DNA of 64,000 bases, from assembly GCA_020725555.1 (NCBI GenBank), contig DYEU01000015.1:120688-184687 (forward strand), given 5' to 3'. Within the stretch, counting starts at the first letter, position 1, and each line of letters starts with the position of its first letter. Below are positions 1 through 10,769 of this stretch, piece by piece. Source of the DNA: Desulfatibacillum sp. GTDB taxonomy: Bacteria; Desulfobacterota; Desulfobacteria; Desulfobacterales; SpSt-501. The position numbers and the translations under genes are program-made. The notes beneath the pieces were generated by a model. The model was not told the DNA's origin. It worked only from the letters and a program-made list of their open reading frames with translations, and searched no databases.

Positions 1-44
1 GGGGAGGCCATGGCCGGGTCACCGGGCCTGCGGGCCTTCGCCCG

Positions 45-590
45 TCAGAAGGTCTCGGAACGGGCGAACTCGGCGATCTCCCGGCGTCGCGGCGCGGAGC
101 CGACATTCGCCGGGTAGCCGAGCGGGATCAGGGCGACCAGCTCGCAGTCGGCGGGGACCTTCAGGACCCCCCGGGCCCGGTCGTGGTCGAAGAGCCCCAC
201 GATCACGGTCCCCAGCCCCAGGGCGTGCGCCGCGAGGCAGAGGTTCTGGCAGGCGATCCCCAGGTCGAAGAGCATCCAGTCGCCGAACTTGGTGACCGCC
301 TGGTCCTTGTAATAGCCCGAGCGCCGCAAGCGGCCGCAGAGCGCGAGCACGACCGGCGCCTCGACCATGGCCGGCCGCGCGGGGTTGCCCTTTTCCGGAA
401 GCGTCTCCTGGAGCTGCCGCTTGCGCTCGGGGTCGCGCACGACGACGACCTCCCAGCACTGGGTGTTCGCCCACGAGGGCGCCCAGCGCACGGCCTCGAG
501 CACGGTGTCGAGGGCCTCCTGCGGAATCGGGCGCGGCTCGTACTTGCGCACGCTGCGGCGCCCCCGGACGATGTCCATGAACCCGTTCAT
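45..590 (-). CDS. nitroreductase family protein
   Basis: The 181-residue product has the FMN-binding nitroreductase fold signature: an N-terminal RGRRSVRKYEPRPIP segment (phosphate and FMN contacts), then VRWAPSWANTQCWEVVVV, and a C-terminal LGLGTVIVGLFDHD stretch typical of the dimeric NAD(P)H:flavin oxidoreductase family. The frame stays open upstream to 824, but ATG at 588-590 is chosen because GGAGGTGGGG sits directly before it and the family N-terminus begins there. Members reduce nitroaromatics, quinones or other small electrophiles with NAD(P)H; the substrate cannot be told from sequence. A small membrane protein gene lies 14 bp upstream on the same strand, so co-transcription is possible. 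Confidence 0.9.
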   Translation of the reverse strand: MNGFMDIVRGRRSVRKYEPRPIPQEALDTVLEAVRWAPSWANTQCWEVVVVRDPERKRQLQETLPEKGNPARPAMVEAPVVLALCGRLRRSGYYKDQAVTKFGDWMLFDLGIACQNLCLAAHALGLGTVIVGLFDHDRARGVLKVPADCELVALIPLGYPANVGSAPRRREIAEFARSETF

Positions 591-604
591 CCCCACCTCC
601 TGAC

Positions 605-763
605 TCAGGAACCGGACTTGCGGCAGTCGCAGTCGTGCTCGCCGCAGACGGTGCACTCGTAGACCGCGGGCTTCCGCGCCGCGGCGGACCTTCGCCGGCG
701 AACGAGGACCCACCCGATCGCAAGGGCGATCCCCAGAAGCAGAATTCCCCAGACGAGAGCCAT
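605..763 (-). CDS. small single-pass membrane protein with Cys/His tail
   Basis: A 52-residue protein. Residues 3-21 form one hydrophobic helix (LVWGILLLGIALAIGWVLV), followed by an arginine-rich cytoplasmic anchor and a C-terminal CTVCGEHDCDC motif that could bind a metal. The open frame continues upstream to 847, but the ATG at 761-763 begins exactly at the membrane helix. It resembles in layout the small Cys-rich proteins found near iron-handling or redox genes, but I do not recognise a family. It lies between a nitroreductase and a predicted Fe-S/selenoprotein gene on the same strand. Confidence 0.55.
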   Translation of the reverse strand: MALVWGILLLGIALAIGWVLVRRRRSAAARKPAVYECTVCGEHDCDCRKSGS

Positions 764-850
764 CTCCGCCCCGACTCCGCTGAAGGCGGCGGAACAGCGG
801 CGCGCCGCTGCCCATACCCCCCATCCTACCCTATCGGGGGCAGGCAAATC

Positions 851-880
851 AAAACGGGCGGCGGTCTTTTCCGCCGCCCG
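851..880 (-). terminator. intrinsic terminator after the HesB-like gene
   Basis: A perfect 10-bp GC stem (855-864 with 871-880, CGGGCGGCGG/CCGCCGCCCG) with a 6-nt loop. Read on the minus strand it is followed by four U residues (851-854). It lies 22 bp past the stop codon at 902. The plus-strand side is also T-rich, so it may act in both directions. Confidence 0.7.
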
Positions 881-901
881 CTTTCTTTCGCCGGGGGGTG
901 C

Positions 902-1222
902 TCAGTCTCCGGTGCTGCAGGACCCCTGGCAGCCGCCGCAGCCGCCGCCTTGGCCCAGCGGGAGACTCGAGGTGATGCGAAAGCCGTAGCCGACGAAATC
1001 GACCGTGATCGGCTGGGCCTTCTTGTAAAACGCCTTGTCCACGATGAACTGGAACCCGTTGATGTGGAACACCTCATCCGTTTCGCGCGGCTCATCCAGA
1101 GCCATGGCGAGCGAAGGGCCGCCTCAGCCGCCCTCGTTCAGGAAGATGCGGATGGGGCTCCGCTCCCGGTGCTTGAAATACTCGGCGATCTGCTCGTGTG
1201 CGAGCGGGGTGACGTCGACCAT
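902..1222 (-). CDS. HesB/IscA-like selenoprotein (UGA-encoded Sec33)
   Basis: Read as one frame from ATG 1220-1222 (strong GGAGGAGG site upstream) to TGA 902-904, this gives 106 residues with a single internal UGA at 1124-1126. The sequence around it is RIFLNEGG-U-GGPSLAMALDEP: Sec33 stands exactly where IscA/HesB proteins carry the first cluster-binding cysteine. The downstream part (DEVFHINGFQFIVDK..., VDFVGYGFRI) is normal family sequence, and the tail holds Cys95, Cys98 and Cys102 (CGGCQGSC). A HesB-like selenoprotein family is known from comparative selenoproteome work, notably in deltaproteobacteria. The role is presumably Fe-S assembly or redox, but this is not proven. A conventional gene caller would report only the 67-residue C-terminus from Met40 (1105). 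A decayed IscA gene is the alternative, but the intact flanks and hairpin argue against it. Confidence 0.85.
1089..1103 (-). promoter_or_regulatory. candidate bacterial SECIS hairpin
   Basis: Reading the transcript, positions +24 to +38 counted from the first base of the UGA form GGCUC-UGGAU-GAGCC, a perfect 5-bp stem with a 5-nt loop. Bacterial SECIS elements lie within the coding sequence shortly after the UGA and present a short G/U-containing apical loop to SelB. The position and size fit. Flanking CGC/GCG bases could extend the stem after an internal loop. Identified by eye, with no folding energy computed. Confidence 0.6.
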
Positions 1223-1285
1223 CGAAATGGGCCTCCTCCTCGGGATTCATGCCCGCCGCGGTCAAGGGCCCCGGCGGGACGGCGT

Positions 1286-1314
1286 AGGATAGGGGCGGAA
1301 TGCGACCCTGTCAA
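1286..1314 (-). promoter_or_regulatory. sigma70-type promoter of the HesB-like gene
   Basis: The minus strand reads TTGACA (1309-1314), a 17-bp spacer, then TATCCT (1286-1291). Transcription would start near 1279, about 57 nt before the ATG at 1222. The -35 matches consensus exactly and the -10 at four of six positions. Confidence 0.65.
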
Positions 1315-1348
1315 TCGAAAAGCGCGCCGCGAAGCACGCCGCGGGGAG

Positions 1349-1882
1349 TCAGGCGCCCCGGCGTGTTTCCGCGAGCAGGCGGCGGTAGACCTCGAGGTCG
1401 CCCGCGGAAAAGAGGACGAAGAGGACCCGCTCGATCCCGGGGCGGGAGGCGAGCTCCGCGGCCGTCGTCTCCACGGCGATGCGCGCGGCCTCGGCGATCG
1501 GGTAGCCGTAAGCCCCGCAGCTGATCGCGGGGAAGGCGATCGTGCGCACGCCGTGCGCCGCCGCGAGGGCGAGGCTGTTCCGGTAGCAGGAGGCGAGGAG
1601 CTCGGCATCGCGGGGGCTGCCGCGGTAGACGGGGCCCACGGTGTGGATGACCCAGCGGGCGGGCAGCCGGAAGCCCGGGGTAATGCGCGCCTCGCCCGTG
1701 GGGCAGCCGCCGATCCGGCGGCAGGCCTCCAGGAGCTCGGGGCCGGCCGCGCGGTGGATGGCCCCGTCCACCCCGCCCCCGCCGAGGAGGCTTTGGTTGG
1801 CGGCGTTCACGACGGCGTCCACGGCGAGGGTGGTGATGTCGCCCTGCCGCGCCTCGATCCGCGTCCAGACGTCGGGGTTCAT
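1349..1882 (-). CDS. macrodomain protein, O-acetyl-ADP-ribose deacetylase type
   Basis: The 177-residue single macrodomain starts with [21 protein letters not shown] and carries the ADP-ribose-binding loop [16 protein letters not shown], then the second conserved loop [12 protein letters not shown]. This matches the YmdB/MacroD class that hydrolyses O-acetyl-ADP-ribose or mono-ADP-ribosyl-protein. GGAGGAAG precedes the ATG at 1880-1882. It lies 52 bp downstream of the FmdB-like gene on the same strand and is probably read from that gene's promoter. A cytoplasmic housekeeping or stress enzyme. Confidence 0.93.
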   Translation of the reverse strand: MNPDVWTRIEARQGDITTLAVDAVVNAANQSLLGGGGVDGAIHRAAGPELLEACRRIGGCPTGEARITPGFRLPARWVIHTVGPVYRGSPRDAELLASCYRNSLALAAAHGVRTIAFPAISCGAYGYPIAEAARIAVETTAAELASRPGIERVLFVLFSAGDLEVYRRLLAETRRGA

Positions 1883-1934
1883 CGCTTCCTCCGCTTGCGG
1901 CCGCCTCCCCCGGGGGAACGCCGCGGGGGGAGGC

Positions 1935-2429
1935 TCAGAGGTCGTAGAGGGTATCGTCGCGCGCGGGCGCCGGCCGCGCCGGCCGCGCCTTTTTCCCCTT
2001 CTTCCCGGGCAGCACGAAGGGGTCTTCGCCCTCCAGCGCGTCGTCCATCTCGGCCTCGATGGCCTCGGGGTCCTCGCCGCGTTCCATGCGCGCGAGCGCC
2101 TCCTGCATGCGCGGGTTGAGCTCGAGGCCGGTCGCCTGGGTGAGCTTGCGCATCAGCTGGGCGGCCTGGCGGGGATCGTCCTCGTTTAAGTTCTCGGCCT
2201 CCGAGGCGATCGCCTGCATGGCGGCCTCCATGCGGGTCTCGTCGATCGGCAGGTCGTCGTCCGCGTCCTCCTCGCGCGCCCGGCCGGTCACGGCGAAGGT
2301 GGACATGCGGCGCGCAAGCACCCGCTTGCGGCAGCGGGGGCACGTGGGGCGCTTGGTGGTGTTGACGACCCGCGAGTAGAACTGAAAGATCGTGTTGCAG
2401 TCCTCGCAATAGAACTCGTAGATCGGCAT
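1935..2429 (-). CDS. FmdB-family zinc-ribbon protein
   Basis: The N-terminus [17 protein letters not shown]...CPRC is the FmdB_N (CxxC...CxxC) zinc ribbon, found in short proteins annotated as putative regulators after the Methylophilus FmdB. The rest of the 164 residues is an acidic helical region and a basic tail ([12 protein letters not shown]) with no recognised domain. GGAGGTCCC precedes the ATG, and an excellent promoter lies upstream at 2477-2506. The molecular role of FmdB-like proteins is poorly established. Confidence 0.85.
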   Translation of the reverse strand: MPIYEFYCEDCNTIFQFYSRVVNTTKRPTCPRCRKRVLARRMSTFAVTGRAREEDADDDLPIDETRMEAAMQAIASEAENLNEDDPRQAAQLMRKLTQATGLELNPRMQEALARMERGEDPEAIEAEMDDALEGEDPFVLPGKKGKKARPARPAPARDDTLYDL

Positions 2430-2476
2430 GGGACCTCCGTCTCGCAGCGGATCCGGCGCCGCGGCGGCGTTGAAAA

Positions 2477-2506
2477 ATTATAGAAAGCCCTCCCGCGATG
2501 TGTCAA
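2477..2506 (-). promoter_or_regulatory. consensus sigma70 promoter for the FmdB-like gene
   Basis: The minus strand shows TTGACA (2501-2506), an 18-bp spacer and TATAAT (2477-2482), both perfect consensus hexamers. This leaves roughly a 40-nt leader before the ATG at 2429. It is back-to-back with the ndk promoter. Confidence 0.8.
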
Positions 2507-2533
2507 CCGCGGCCGGGGCGGGGGGCACGGCGG

Positions 2534-2562
2534 TTGACTCGGGGTTCCCCCTCTGGTAGGAC
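2534..2562 (+). promoter_or_regulatory. sigma70-type promoter for ndk
   Basis: TTGACT (2534-2539), a 17-bp spacer, TAGGAC (2557-2562). The predicted start near 2569 leaves a short leader before the ndk ATG at 2601. Divergent from the FmdB-like gene promoter. Confidence 0.55.
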
Positions 2563-2600
2563 CGGCCCCGCGAACGTCTCGAAACCGAAAGGAAAACCTC

Positions 2601-3020
2601 ATGGAGCAGACCCTGGCCATCGTGAAACCCGACGCCGTCGCCCGCCGCCTCACGGGGCAGATCCTCGCCGCGATCGAGGAGCGCGGGCTGCGGATCGCCG
2701 CCATGAAGATGATCCACCTCAGCCGCACCCAGGCCGAGGGCTTTTACGCCGTCCACCGCGGCCGCCCCTTTTTCGACAGCCTGACCGCCTTCATGAGCTC
2801 GGGCCCCGCCGTCGCGCTCGTCCTCGAGGGCGAGGGCGCCATCGCCCGCTGGCGCGAGCTCATGGGCGCCACCGACCCGGCCAAGGCCGCCGCGGGCACC
2901 CTGCGCCGCCGGTTTGCGACCGACATCGAAAAGAACGCGGTCCACGGCTCGGATGCGCCCGAGACGGCCGCCTTCGAAATCGCCTACCTCTTCAACCGTC
3001 TCGAGATCCAGGGCGGATGA
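2601..3020 (+). CDS. ndk: nucleoside diphosphate kinase
   Basis: The 139-residue protein is full length for bacterial Ndk. It begins [12 protein letters not shown] (conserved KPDAV) and carries the active-site histidine in [13 protein letters not shown], the residue that is phosphorylated during transfer of the gamma phosphate between NTPs and NDPs. It balances cytoplasmic NTP and dNTP pools. The stop codon overlaps the start of trmJ (ATGA at 3017-3020), so the two are probably translationally coupled. Confidence 0.97.
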   Translation: MEQTLAIVKPDAVARRLTGQILAAIEERGLRIAAMKMIHLSRTQAEGFYAVHRGRPFFDSLTAFMSSGPAVALVLEGEGAIARWRELMGATDPAKAAAGTLRRRFATDIEKNAVHGSDAPETAAFEIAYLFNRLEIQGG

Positions 3021-3817
3021 GTCTCGGGTTCGACCCGGAGCACGTCGCGATCGTCCTCATGCAGCCGAACATCCCCGAGAACATCGGGGCCGCGGCCCGC
3101 GCGATGTGCAACCTGGGCTTGAGGCGGCTCATCCTCGTCGACCCGCCGCGGTGCGACCTCACGCGCGTCTGCAAGACGGCGACGGGCCCGGCGCTCGACA
3201 TCGTCGAGGAGATGGAGGTCTTCGGCCGCCTCGAGGAGGCGCTCGCCGAATTCCACTTCGTCGTCGGGACCACCGCCCGCCGCGGCGGGGAGCGCGCCGT
3301 GGTGCACACGCCCGAGGCGGTCGCCCGGATGCTGCTGCCGATCGCCCGCGAAAACCGGGTCGCCCTCCTCTTCGGCCCCGAGGACCGCGGGCTGACGAAC
3401 GAGGACCTGCGCTTCTGCCACGTGCTCGCCACGATCCCCACGGCCGGCTTCGCCTCCTTCAACCTCGCCCAGGCGGTCCTCATCTTCTGCTGGGAGCTCT
3501 TTCAGGCCGAGCCCCGCGAGGTGCAGGAGTTCGTCCCGCGGCTGGCGAACCGCTTCGAGCTCGACGCGATGTACGCGCAGCTCAAGGAGGTGCTGCTGCG
3601 CATCTGCTTTCTCAACCCCTCGAACCCCGACTACTTCATGAACAACCTGCGCCAGTTCGGAACGCGCCTGCGCCTGCGGGCGAAGGAAGTCCAGATCATC
3701 CGCGGCATCTGCCGCCAGATCGACTGGTATGGGAAGCACTGCTACGAGGAAGGAAGGCGTGCGGGCCGGCGGGAGGCGGGCGGCGGGGAACGGGGCGGCG
3801 AGGGGGAGCCGGGCTGA
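3017..3817 (+). CDS. trmJ: TrmH-family RNA ribose methyltransferase, TrmJ-like
   Basis: A 266-residue SPOUT-class methyltransferase. Visible motifs are the N-terminal [20 protein letters not shown] (motif 1), [15 protein letters not shown] (motif 2) and [15 protein letters not shown] (motif 3, the knotted SAM site). The C-terminal extension ([19 protein letters not shown]) is the helical part typical of TrmJ, which makes Nm32 in tRNA anticodon loops. The last 20 or so residues are Arg/Gly/Glu-rich and not conserved. Start at 3017 is set by the ATGA overlap with ndk; an open frame runs further upstream but lacks family sequence. Confidence 0.9.
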   Translation: MSLGFDPEHVAIVLMQPNIPENIGAAARAMCNLGLRRLILVDPPRCDLTRVCKTATGPALDIVEEMEVFGRLEEALAEFHFVVGTTARRGGERAVVHTPEAVARMLLPIARENRVALLFGPEDRGLTNEDLRFCHVLATIPTAGFASFNLAQAVLIFCWELFQAEPREVQEFVPRLANRFELDAMYAQLKEVLLRICFLNPSNPDYFMNNLRQFGTRLRLRAKEVQIIRGICRQIDWYGKHCYEEGRRAGRREAGGGERGGEGEPG

Positions 3818-3856
3818 GCGGCCGCCCTGCCGCCGCTGCGGGGGGGCCCCGGCCCC

Positions 3857-5492
<1,636 letters not shown>

Positions 5493-5496
<4 letters not shown>

Positions 5497-6794
5497 GGCG
5501 TGCTCCGGGTTCCGGGGAAGAGGGGGGAATTGTCGATCGCCCCGGCGAGGGCCGAGGCCGCGGCCGTCGCCGGGCTCATGAGATGCACCATGCCGCCCTT
5601 GCCCATGCGGCCGTTGAAGTTGCGGTTGGAGGTCGAGGCGCAGACCTCGCCCTCGGCCAGCACCCCCGTGCTCATGCCGAGGCAGGGGCCGCAGGTCGGG
5701 TTGGTCACGCAGAAGCCCGCCTGGAGGAAATCCTCGATCAGCCCCTCGCGCAGCGCCGCGGCGTAGATCTTCGGGGTGGCCGGGCAGACGATCCCGCGCA
5801 CCCGGGGATGGATCGTTTTGCCGCGCACGATGCCGGCGGCGACCCGGAGGTCGCTCAGGCGGCCGTTGGTGCAGGAGCCGATGAAGACCTGGTCGATCGG
5901 CGTCCCCGCGAGCTCGCGCACGGGCTTCACCCGGTCGGGCTTGTAGCCGAAGGTGCACAGCGGCTCGAGGCCGGAGACGTCGATTTCGATCTCCTCGACG
6001 TAGGCGGCGTCCGGGTCGGGCCACCATCGCCGGAACGCGGCCGCGGCCGCCTCGCGGTCGGGGAAGTCCCCCCGGATGAACTCCCAGAGGAAGTCCACCG
6101 TCTTCTCGTCGGGCCGGCAGATGCCGCAGGTGGCGCCCGCCTCCACGGTCATGTTGCAGAGCGTCATGCGCGCTTCCATGTCCATCGCGGAGACGACCGG
6201 ACCGTCGAACTCGACGATGCGGTCGGTGGCGCCGTCGACGCCGATCCGGCCGACGACGGCGAGGATCACGTCCTTGGCGAAGACGCCCGGCGCGAGGGCC
6301 CCCTTCAGGGTGATCTTCATCGAGCGCGGGGTGCGGAAGGCGCAGACCCCTTTCAGGAGCGCGACGGCGAGGTCGGTCGTCCCCACGCCGGGGGTGAAGG
6401 CCCCGAAGGCGCCGTTCGTGCAGGTGTGGGAGTCGCCCATGACGACGGCGTAGCCCGGCCGCACGAAGCCCTGCTCGGGGAAGAGCACGTGGCAGACGCC
6501 GTTGCGGCCGACGTCGAAGAAGTCCCGGATCCCGTGGCGCCGCGCCCAGTCCCGCAGGATCTTCCCCTGGAGCGCGGTTTTCCCGTCCTTCGCCGGGGTC
6601 ACGTGATCGATCACGGCCTTGATGCGGCCGGGGTCGAAGACCCGGTCCTTGCCGCGGCGGGCGAGCTCGAGGATCGCGGGCGGGGTGGTGATTTCGTGGC
6701 CGAAGACGGCGTCGAGGGAAAGCACCCAGACGTCTTCGGCCGGGCGGTCGACGAGATGCGCGTCGAAGATCTTTTCGGCGATGGTCTTGCCCAT
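5493..6794 (-). CDS. leuC: 3-isopropylmalate dehydratase large subunit
   Basis: The 433-residue aconitase-fold subunit has the three cluster-ligand cysteine regions (FIGSCTNGR and TNPTCGPCLG), the VMGDSHTCTNGAFGAF motif and the C-terminal TSNRNFNGRMGKGG substrate loop. It holds the [4Fe-4S] cluster and forms the dehydratase with LeuD. The short length and sequence match the LeuC/homoaconitase type common in anaerobes. It starts 36 bp downstream of lepA, so the leucine genes may be read partly from the lepA transcript. Confidence 0.94.
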
Positions 6795-6830
6795 GGCGGT
6801 CGATCCTGAGAGGGGGTCGGCGGGTCCGCC

Positions 6831-8627
6831 CTACTCCTCGTCGCTGCGGAGCACGGCGAGGAAGGCGGACTGGGGAATCATCACCTTGCCGACCATCTTC
6901 ATGCGTTTTTTGCCTTTTTTTTGCTTTTCGAGCAACTTGCGCTTGCGGGTCACGTCCCCGCCGTAGCACTTGGCGAGCACATCCTTGCGCAGGGCGGAGA
7001 CGGTCTCCCGCGCGATGATCGTGCCGCCGATCGCGCCCTGGATGGGGATCTTGAACATCTGCCGCGGCATTTCCTCCTTGATCCGCTCGCAGGCGGCGCG
7101 GGCGCGGGCGACGGCCCGGTCGCGGTGGACGAGCTGCGAGAGGGCGTCCACGCGCTCGCCGTTGATCAGGATGTCGAGCTTGACGAGATCGGTCTCCCGG
7201 TAGTCGATCAGCTCGTAGTCGAAGGAGCCGTAGCCCTGGGTGATCGACTTGAGCCGGTCGTAGAAGTCGTAGATCACCTCGGCGAGCGGCAGCTCGAAGA
7301 CCATCTCCAGGCGGTCGCTCGTGAGGTATTGGTAATTCACGCTCACCCCCCGCCGGTCGAGGCAGAGCTTCATGACCGCCCCCATGTAGCGCTCCGGGAC
7401 CAGGATCGTGGCGCGGATGAAGGGTTCGAAGGTCGCCTCGATCGAGGCCGGGTCGGGGTAGAGGGCGGGGTTGTCGATCGTGATCTCGGAGCCGTCGCGC
7501 AGGCGGATGCGGTAGCGGACCGAGGGGGCGGTGAGGATGAGCGAGAGGCCGTACTCGCGCTCGAGCCGCTCCTGGACCACCTCGAGGTGGAGCAGCCCGA
7601 GGAAGCCGCAGCGGAAGCCGAAGCCGAGCGCGGCCGAGGTGTCCTTCTCGTAGACGAGGGCGGCGTCGTTCAGGCGGAGCTTTTCGAGTGCGGCGGCGAG
7701 CTCCTCGTAGTCGTCGGCCGCCACGGGGTAGATCGAGGAGAAGACGACCGGCTTGAACTCCTTGAAGCCCGGAAGCGGTGTTGCGCAGGGCCGGTCGCGG
7801 TGGGTGACCGTGTCGCCGATGCGCACGTCGCGGATCGTCTTGATGCCGGCCGTGAGGTAGCCCACCTGCCCGGCCGCGAGCCGCTCGACCGGCACCTGGC
7901 GGAGCTGGAACATCCCCACCTCCTCCACCTTGTAGGTGGCGCGGTTGGAGAGCAGCTGGATCGTGTCGCCGCTTTTCACGCTGCCGTCGAAGAGGCGGAG
8001 ATAGACCACCGTCCCGCGGTAGGGGTCGTAGTGCGAGTCGAAGATGAGCGCGCGGAGCGGCGCCTCCGGGTCGCCCGAGGGCGCGGGGAGCCGCTGCACG
8101 ATCGCCTCGAGGAGCTCCTCGATGCCGGTGCCCCCCTTGGCCGAGACGAGGAGCGCCCCCGCCGGGTCGAGGCCGAGGTCGGAGGCGATCTGGCGGCGGA
8201 CGCGCTCGGGGTCGGCCGAGGGGAGGTCGATCTTGTTGATCACGGGCAGGATCTCGAGGTCGTGCTCGAGGGCGAGGTAGAGGTTGGCGAGCGTCTGGGC
8301 CTCGACCCCCTGGCTGGCGTCGATGAGCAAGAGCGCCCCCTCGCAGGCCGCGAGCGCGCGCGAGACCTCGTAGGTGAAGTCCACGTGGCCGGGGGTGTCG
8401 ATCAGGTTGAGGACGTAGCGGGCCCCGTCCCGGGCGTCGTAGGGCAGGCACACCGTCTGGCTCTTGATCGTGATCCCGCGCTCGCGTTCGATGTCCATCG
8501 TGTCCAGGATCTGGTCCTGGAATTCGCGGTCGGAAACGATGCGGCAGGCCTGGATCAGGCGGTCCGAGAGGGTGGACTTGCCGTGGTCGATGTGGGCGAT
8601 GATGCTGAAGTTGCGGATGCGATTCAT
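6831..8627 (-). CDS. lepA: elongation factor 4 (ribosome back-translocase GTPase)
   Basis: A 598-residue translational GTPase with all G motifs: AHIDHGKST (P loop), GITIKSQTV (switch I), DTPGHVDF (G3) and [11 protein letters not shown] (G4). It has EF-G-like domains II, III and V and the LepA-specific C-terminal domain ending [20 protein letters not shown]. The length is typical. It acts at the ribosome, chiefly during initiation and under ionic stress. The ATG at 8625-8627 gives the canonical [16 protein letters not shown] start. Divergent from the GGDEF gene. Confidence 0.97.
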   Translation of the reverse strand: MNRIRNFSIIAHIDHGKSTLSDRLIQACRIVSDREFQDQILDTMDIERERGITIKSQTVCLPYDARDGARYVLNLIDTPGHVDFTYEVSRALAACEGALLLIDASQGVEAQTLANLYLALEHDLEILPVINKIDLPSADPERVRRQIASDLGLDPAGALLVSAKGGTGIEELLEAIVQRLPAPSGDPEAPLRALIFDSHYDPYRGTVVYLRLFDGSVKSGDTIQLLSNRATYKVEEVGMFQLRQVPVERLAAGQVGYLTAGIKTIRDVRIGDTVTHRDRPCATPLPGFKEFKPVVFSSIYPVAADDYEELAAALEKLRLNDAALVYEKDTSAALGFGFRCGFLGLLHLEVVQERLEREYGLSLILTAPSVRYRIRLRDGSEITIDNPALYPDPASIEATFEPFIRATILVPERYMGAVMKLCLDRRGVSVNYQYLTSDRLEMVFELPLAEVIYDFYDRLKSITQGYGSFDYELIDYRETDLVKLDILINGERVDALSQLVHRDRAVARARAACERIKEEMPRQMFKIPIQGAIGGTIIARETVSALRKDVLAKCYGGDVTRKRKLLEKQKKGKKRMKMVGKVMIPQSAFLAVLRSDEE

Positions 8628-8705
8628 GCTCGGGGGATCCCGCGCGCCGCCGGGCCGCGGGCCGGGGACGGAAACGGGCCGGCGTGCCGCAGGACCGGGG
8701 GCTCG

Positions 8706-8734
8706 TTGACGCGGCGACCGTTCGCCGGTATCAT
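8706..8734 (+). promoter_or_regulatory. sigma70-type promoter for the GGDEF gene
   Basis: TTGACG (8706-8711), a 17-bp spacer, TATCAT (8729-8734). The inferred start near 8741 gives a leader of about 110 nt. It lies in the lepA/GGDEF divergent gap. Confidence 0.6.
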
Positions 8735-8851
8735 GGCACTATCGCGCAAAGCGGGGGGATTAGCAACCCGGGGCGCCGGCTGTCAAGACGGCAAGGGCCG
8801 AAGGCCGCGGGGGGGAGGGCATCCAGCGCCGTGCGTGAGGGGGGAGGCGTG

Positions 8852-9787
8852 TTGGAGCGGAAGCGGATTCTGATCGTCGATGACCAGGTCGACGTCTGCC
8901 AGGTCCTCTGCGAATACCTGAACCGCTCGGGCTTCGAGACCGAGGCGGCGCTCACGGGCGAGGAGGGGCTCTCCCGGCTGCGCGGCGGGGGCTTCGATCT
9001 CGTCATCACCGACATCGAGCTCAGCGGGGCGATCAGCGGGCTGGATCTCACCCAGGCCGTCAAGAGCGAGGGCCGGGCCGACGTCATCGTCATGACCGGC
9101 TACGGCGCGGATTACTCCTACGAGGAGGCGATCGGCCGCGGGGCGAGCGACTTTCTGGTCAAGCCGCTCCGCTACGAGGAGCTTCTCCTGCGGGTCAAGC
9201 GCGTGATCCGGGAGCGCGAACTCGCCCAGGAGAGAACCCGCATGCTCGAGGAGCTCCAGAAGATGGCCGTCACCGACGGCCTGACCGCCCTCTACAATTC
9301 CCGCCATTTCCACCACCAGCTCGAGCTCGAAATCGACCGCTCCCTGCGCTACCGCCACCCGCTGTCGCTCTTGCTGATCGACATCGACCGCTTCAAGGAG
9401 TACAACGACACCTACGGCCACCTCGAGGGCGACAAGGTGCTCGTGCGGTTCAGCCAGATCCTCAAGTCCTGCCTGCGGGCGAACGACTCGGCCTACCGTT
9501 ACGGGGGCGAGGAGTTCACCGTGATCCTGCCCGAAACCGGCGCCGAGGAGGCCCGCACCGTCGCCCAGCGGATCCGGGCAACACTCGAGGCCGAAATCTT
9601 CCACCCGCGCTCGGGCACCCCGGTCAACAAGACGATCAGCATCGGGGTGACGGAGTACTGCCCCCGCGAGTCCCTCGAGGCCTTCGTGCGCCGCGCCGAC
9701 CAGGCGATGTACCGCTCGAAGCAAGCCGGCCGCAACCGGGTTTCGGTGATCGTCTCCCCGGCGCAGGAACCCGCCGCCCCCGCCTGA
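8852..9787 (+). CDS. response regulator with GGDEF (diguanylate cyclase) output
   Basis: About 311 residues. The N-terminal receiver domain has the acidic pair ILIVDDQ, phospho-acceptor VITDIELSG and conserved LVKPLR lysine. A short coiled linker leads to a GGDEF domain with DIDRFKEYNDTYGH and the active-site RYGGEEF. An RxxD inhibitory site (RAND) lies five residues before GGEEF, so c-di-GMP product inhibition is expected. The start is uncertain: TTG 8852 fits best with GGGGAGG four bases upstream, but GTG 8849 and GTG 8831 are in frame. No histidine kinase is nearby. Confidence 0.9.
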   Translation: MERKRILIVDDQVDVCQVLCEYLNRSGFETEAALTGEEGLSRLRGGGFDLVITDIELSGAISGLDLTQAVKSEGRADVIVMTGYGADYSYEEAIGRGASDFLVKPLRYEELLLRVKRVIRERELAQERTRMLEELQKMAVTDGLTALYNSRHFHHQLELEIDRSLRYRHPLSLLLIDIDRFKEYNDTYGHLEGDKVLVRFSQILKSCLRANDSAYRYGGEEFTVILPETGAEEARTVAQRIRATLEAEIFHPRSGTPVNKTISIGVTEYCPRESLEAFVRRADQAMYRSKQAGRNRVSVIVSPAQEPAAPA

Positions 9788-9794
9788 GACCCGC

Positions 9795-10769
9795 TCAGAA
9801 GGGCCGGATCCGGATTTCGAGCAGGAGATCCCCCCGGCCCCCGTCCGCGCGCGGCGCCCCCAGGCCGCGCAGCCGCAGCCGCATCCCCTCGCGCACCCCC
9901 GGCGGGACCGCGACCCGGAGCATCCGGTTCCCGAACCGGCCGGGGACGGCGATCAGCTTGCGGGCCCCGAACTCGGCCTCCCAGGGCGAGACGGTGAGCA
10001 CGGCGAGCCGGTCCCCGGAATCCCCCTGGGCCTCGGGGTGGAGCATGCGCAGCCGGTCGGTGCGGGGGCTTGCGGCGAGCCGCCGCAGGGGGTCGCTCAG
10101 GCCGGCCCGGGGGACCCGGTCGGCGATCTTCACCAGGAGCATCCCGAAGACGAAGCCCCCGATGTGCGCCCACCAGGCCACCCCGCCCGCCTCGCCGGAT
10201 GCGCCCGCCGCGTTCAGAAACTGCAGCAGGAACCAGATCCCGAGATAAAAGAAGGCCGGGATCTCGAAGAAGTAGGGGATGAAGAGGATCGGCACCAGGG
10301 TGAGGATGCGCGCCCCCGGGAAGAGGAGGAAGTAGGCGCCCATGACGCCGGCGATCGCCCCGCTGGCGCCGATCGTGGGCACCGTCGAGTGGGGGTAGAT
10401 CAGCATGTGCGCCAGCCCCGAGGCGAGCCCGCTCAGGAGGTAGAAGGCGAGGTAGCGCAGCGGCCCGAGGTGATCCTCCACGTTGTCGCCGAAGATGTAG
10501 AGCGACCACAGGTTGCCCAGGAGATGGCCGAAGCCGCCGTGCAGGAACATGAAGGAGAGGAGGGCCAGGGCCTGCTCGCCGAAGGTGAAGTAGTCGGCGA
10601 ACTCGGGGACGAAATAGCGCGCGGGGACGAGGCCGTAGAGGAAGATGAAGCGGTCGAGGTGGGGGCCCTGGGCGAGCTGCACGAGGAAGACGACGACATT
10701 GGCCGCGATCAGGCTGCGGGTGACGAGCGGCCGCGAGCGGGCCTCGATCGTGTCACGAAGCGGAATCAT
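9795..10769 (-). CDS. rhomboid intramembrane protease with DnaJ_C-like C-terminal domain
   Basis: The first 215 or so residues are a rhomboid serine protease: hydrophobic segments, [10 protein letters not shown] before TM2 (conserved HxxxN region), the catalytic serine in GASGAIAG (Ser136) and the catalytic histidine in AHIGGFVFG (His202). Residues 255-324 do not belong to a rhomboid. They read [14 protein letters not shown], then [17 protein letters not shown] and [12 protein letters not shown], the pattern of the DnaJ C-terminal peptide-binding subdomain. The ATG overlaps the end of valS by 17 bp. Fusion to a chaperone-type substrate module is inferred from motifs only. Confidence 0.85.
   Translation of the reverse strand: MIPLRDTIEARSRPLVTRSLIAANVVVFLVQLAQGPHLDRFIFLYGLVPARYFVPEFADYFTFGEQALALLSFMFLHGGFGHLLGNLWSLYIFGDNVEDHLGPLRYLAFYLLSGLASGLAHMLIYPHSTVPTIGASGAIAGVMGAYFLLFPGARILTLVPILFIPYFFEIPAFFYLGIWFLLQFLNAAGASGEAGGVAWWAHIGGFVFGMLLVKIADRVPRAGLSDPLRRLAASPRTDRLRMLHPEAQGDSGDRLAVLTVSPWEAEFGARKLIAVPGRFGNRMLRVAVPPGVREGMRLRLRGLGAPRADGGRGDLLLEIRIRPF

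Noticed and set aside
6921..8873. A 650-codon plus-strand frame opposite lepA
   Set aside because: Antisense shadow of lepA; composition dominated by Val/Asp/Glu/Arg/Gly from complement codons, with no supported start.
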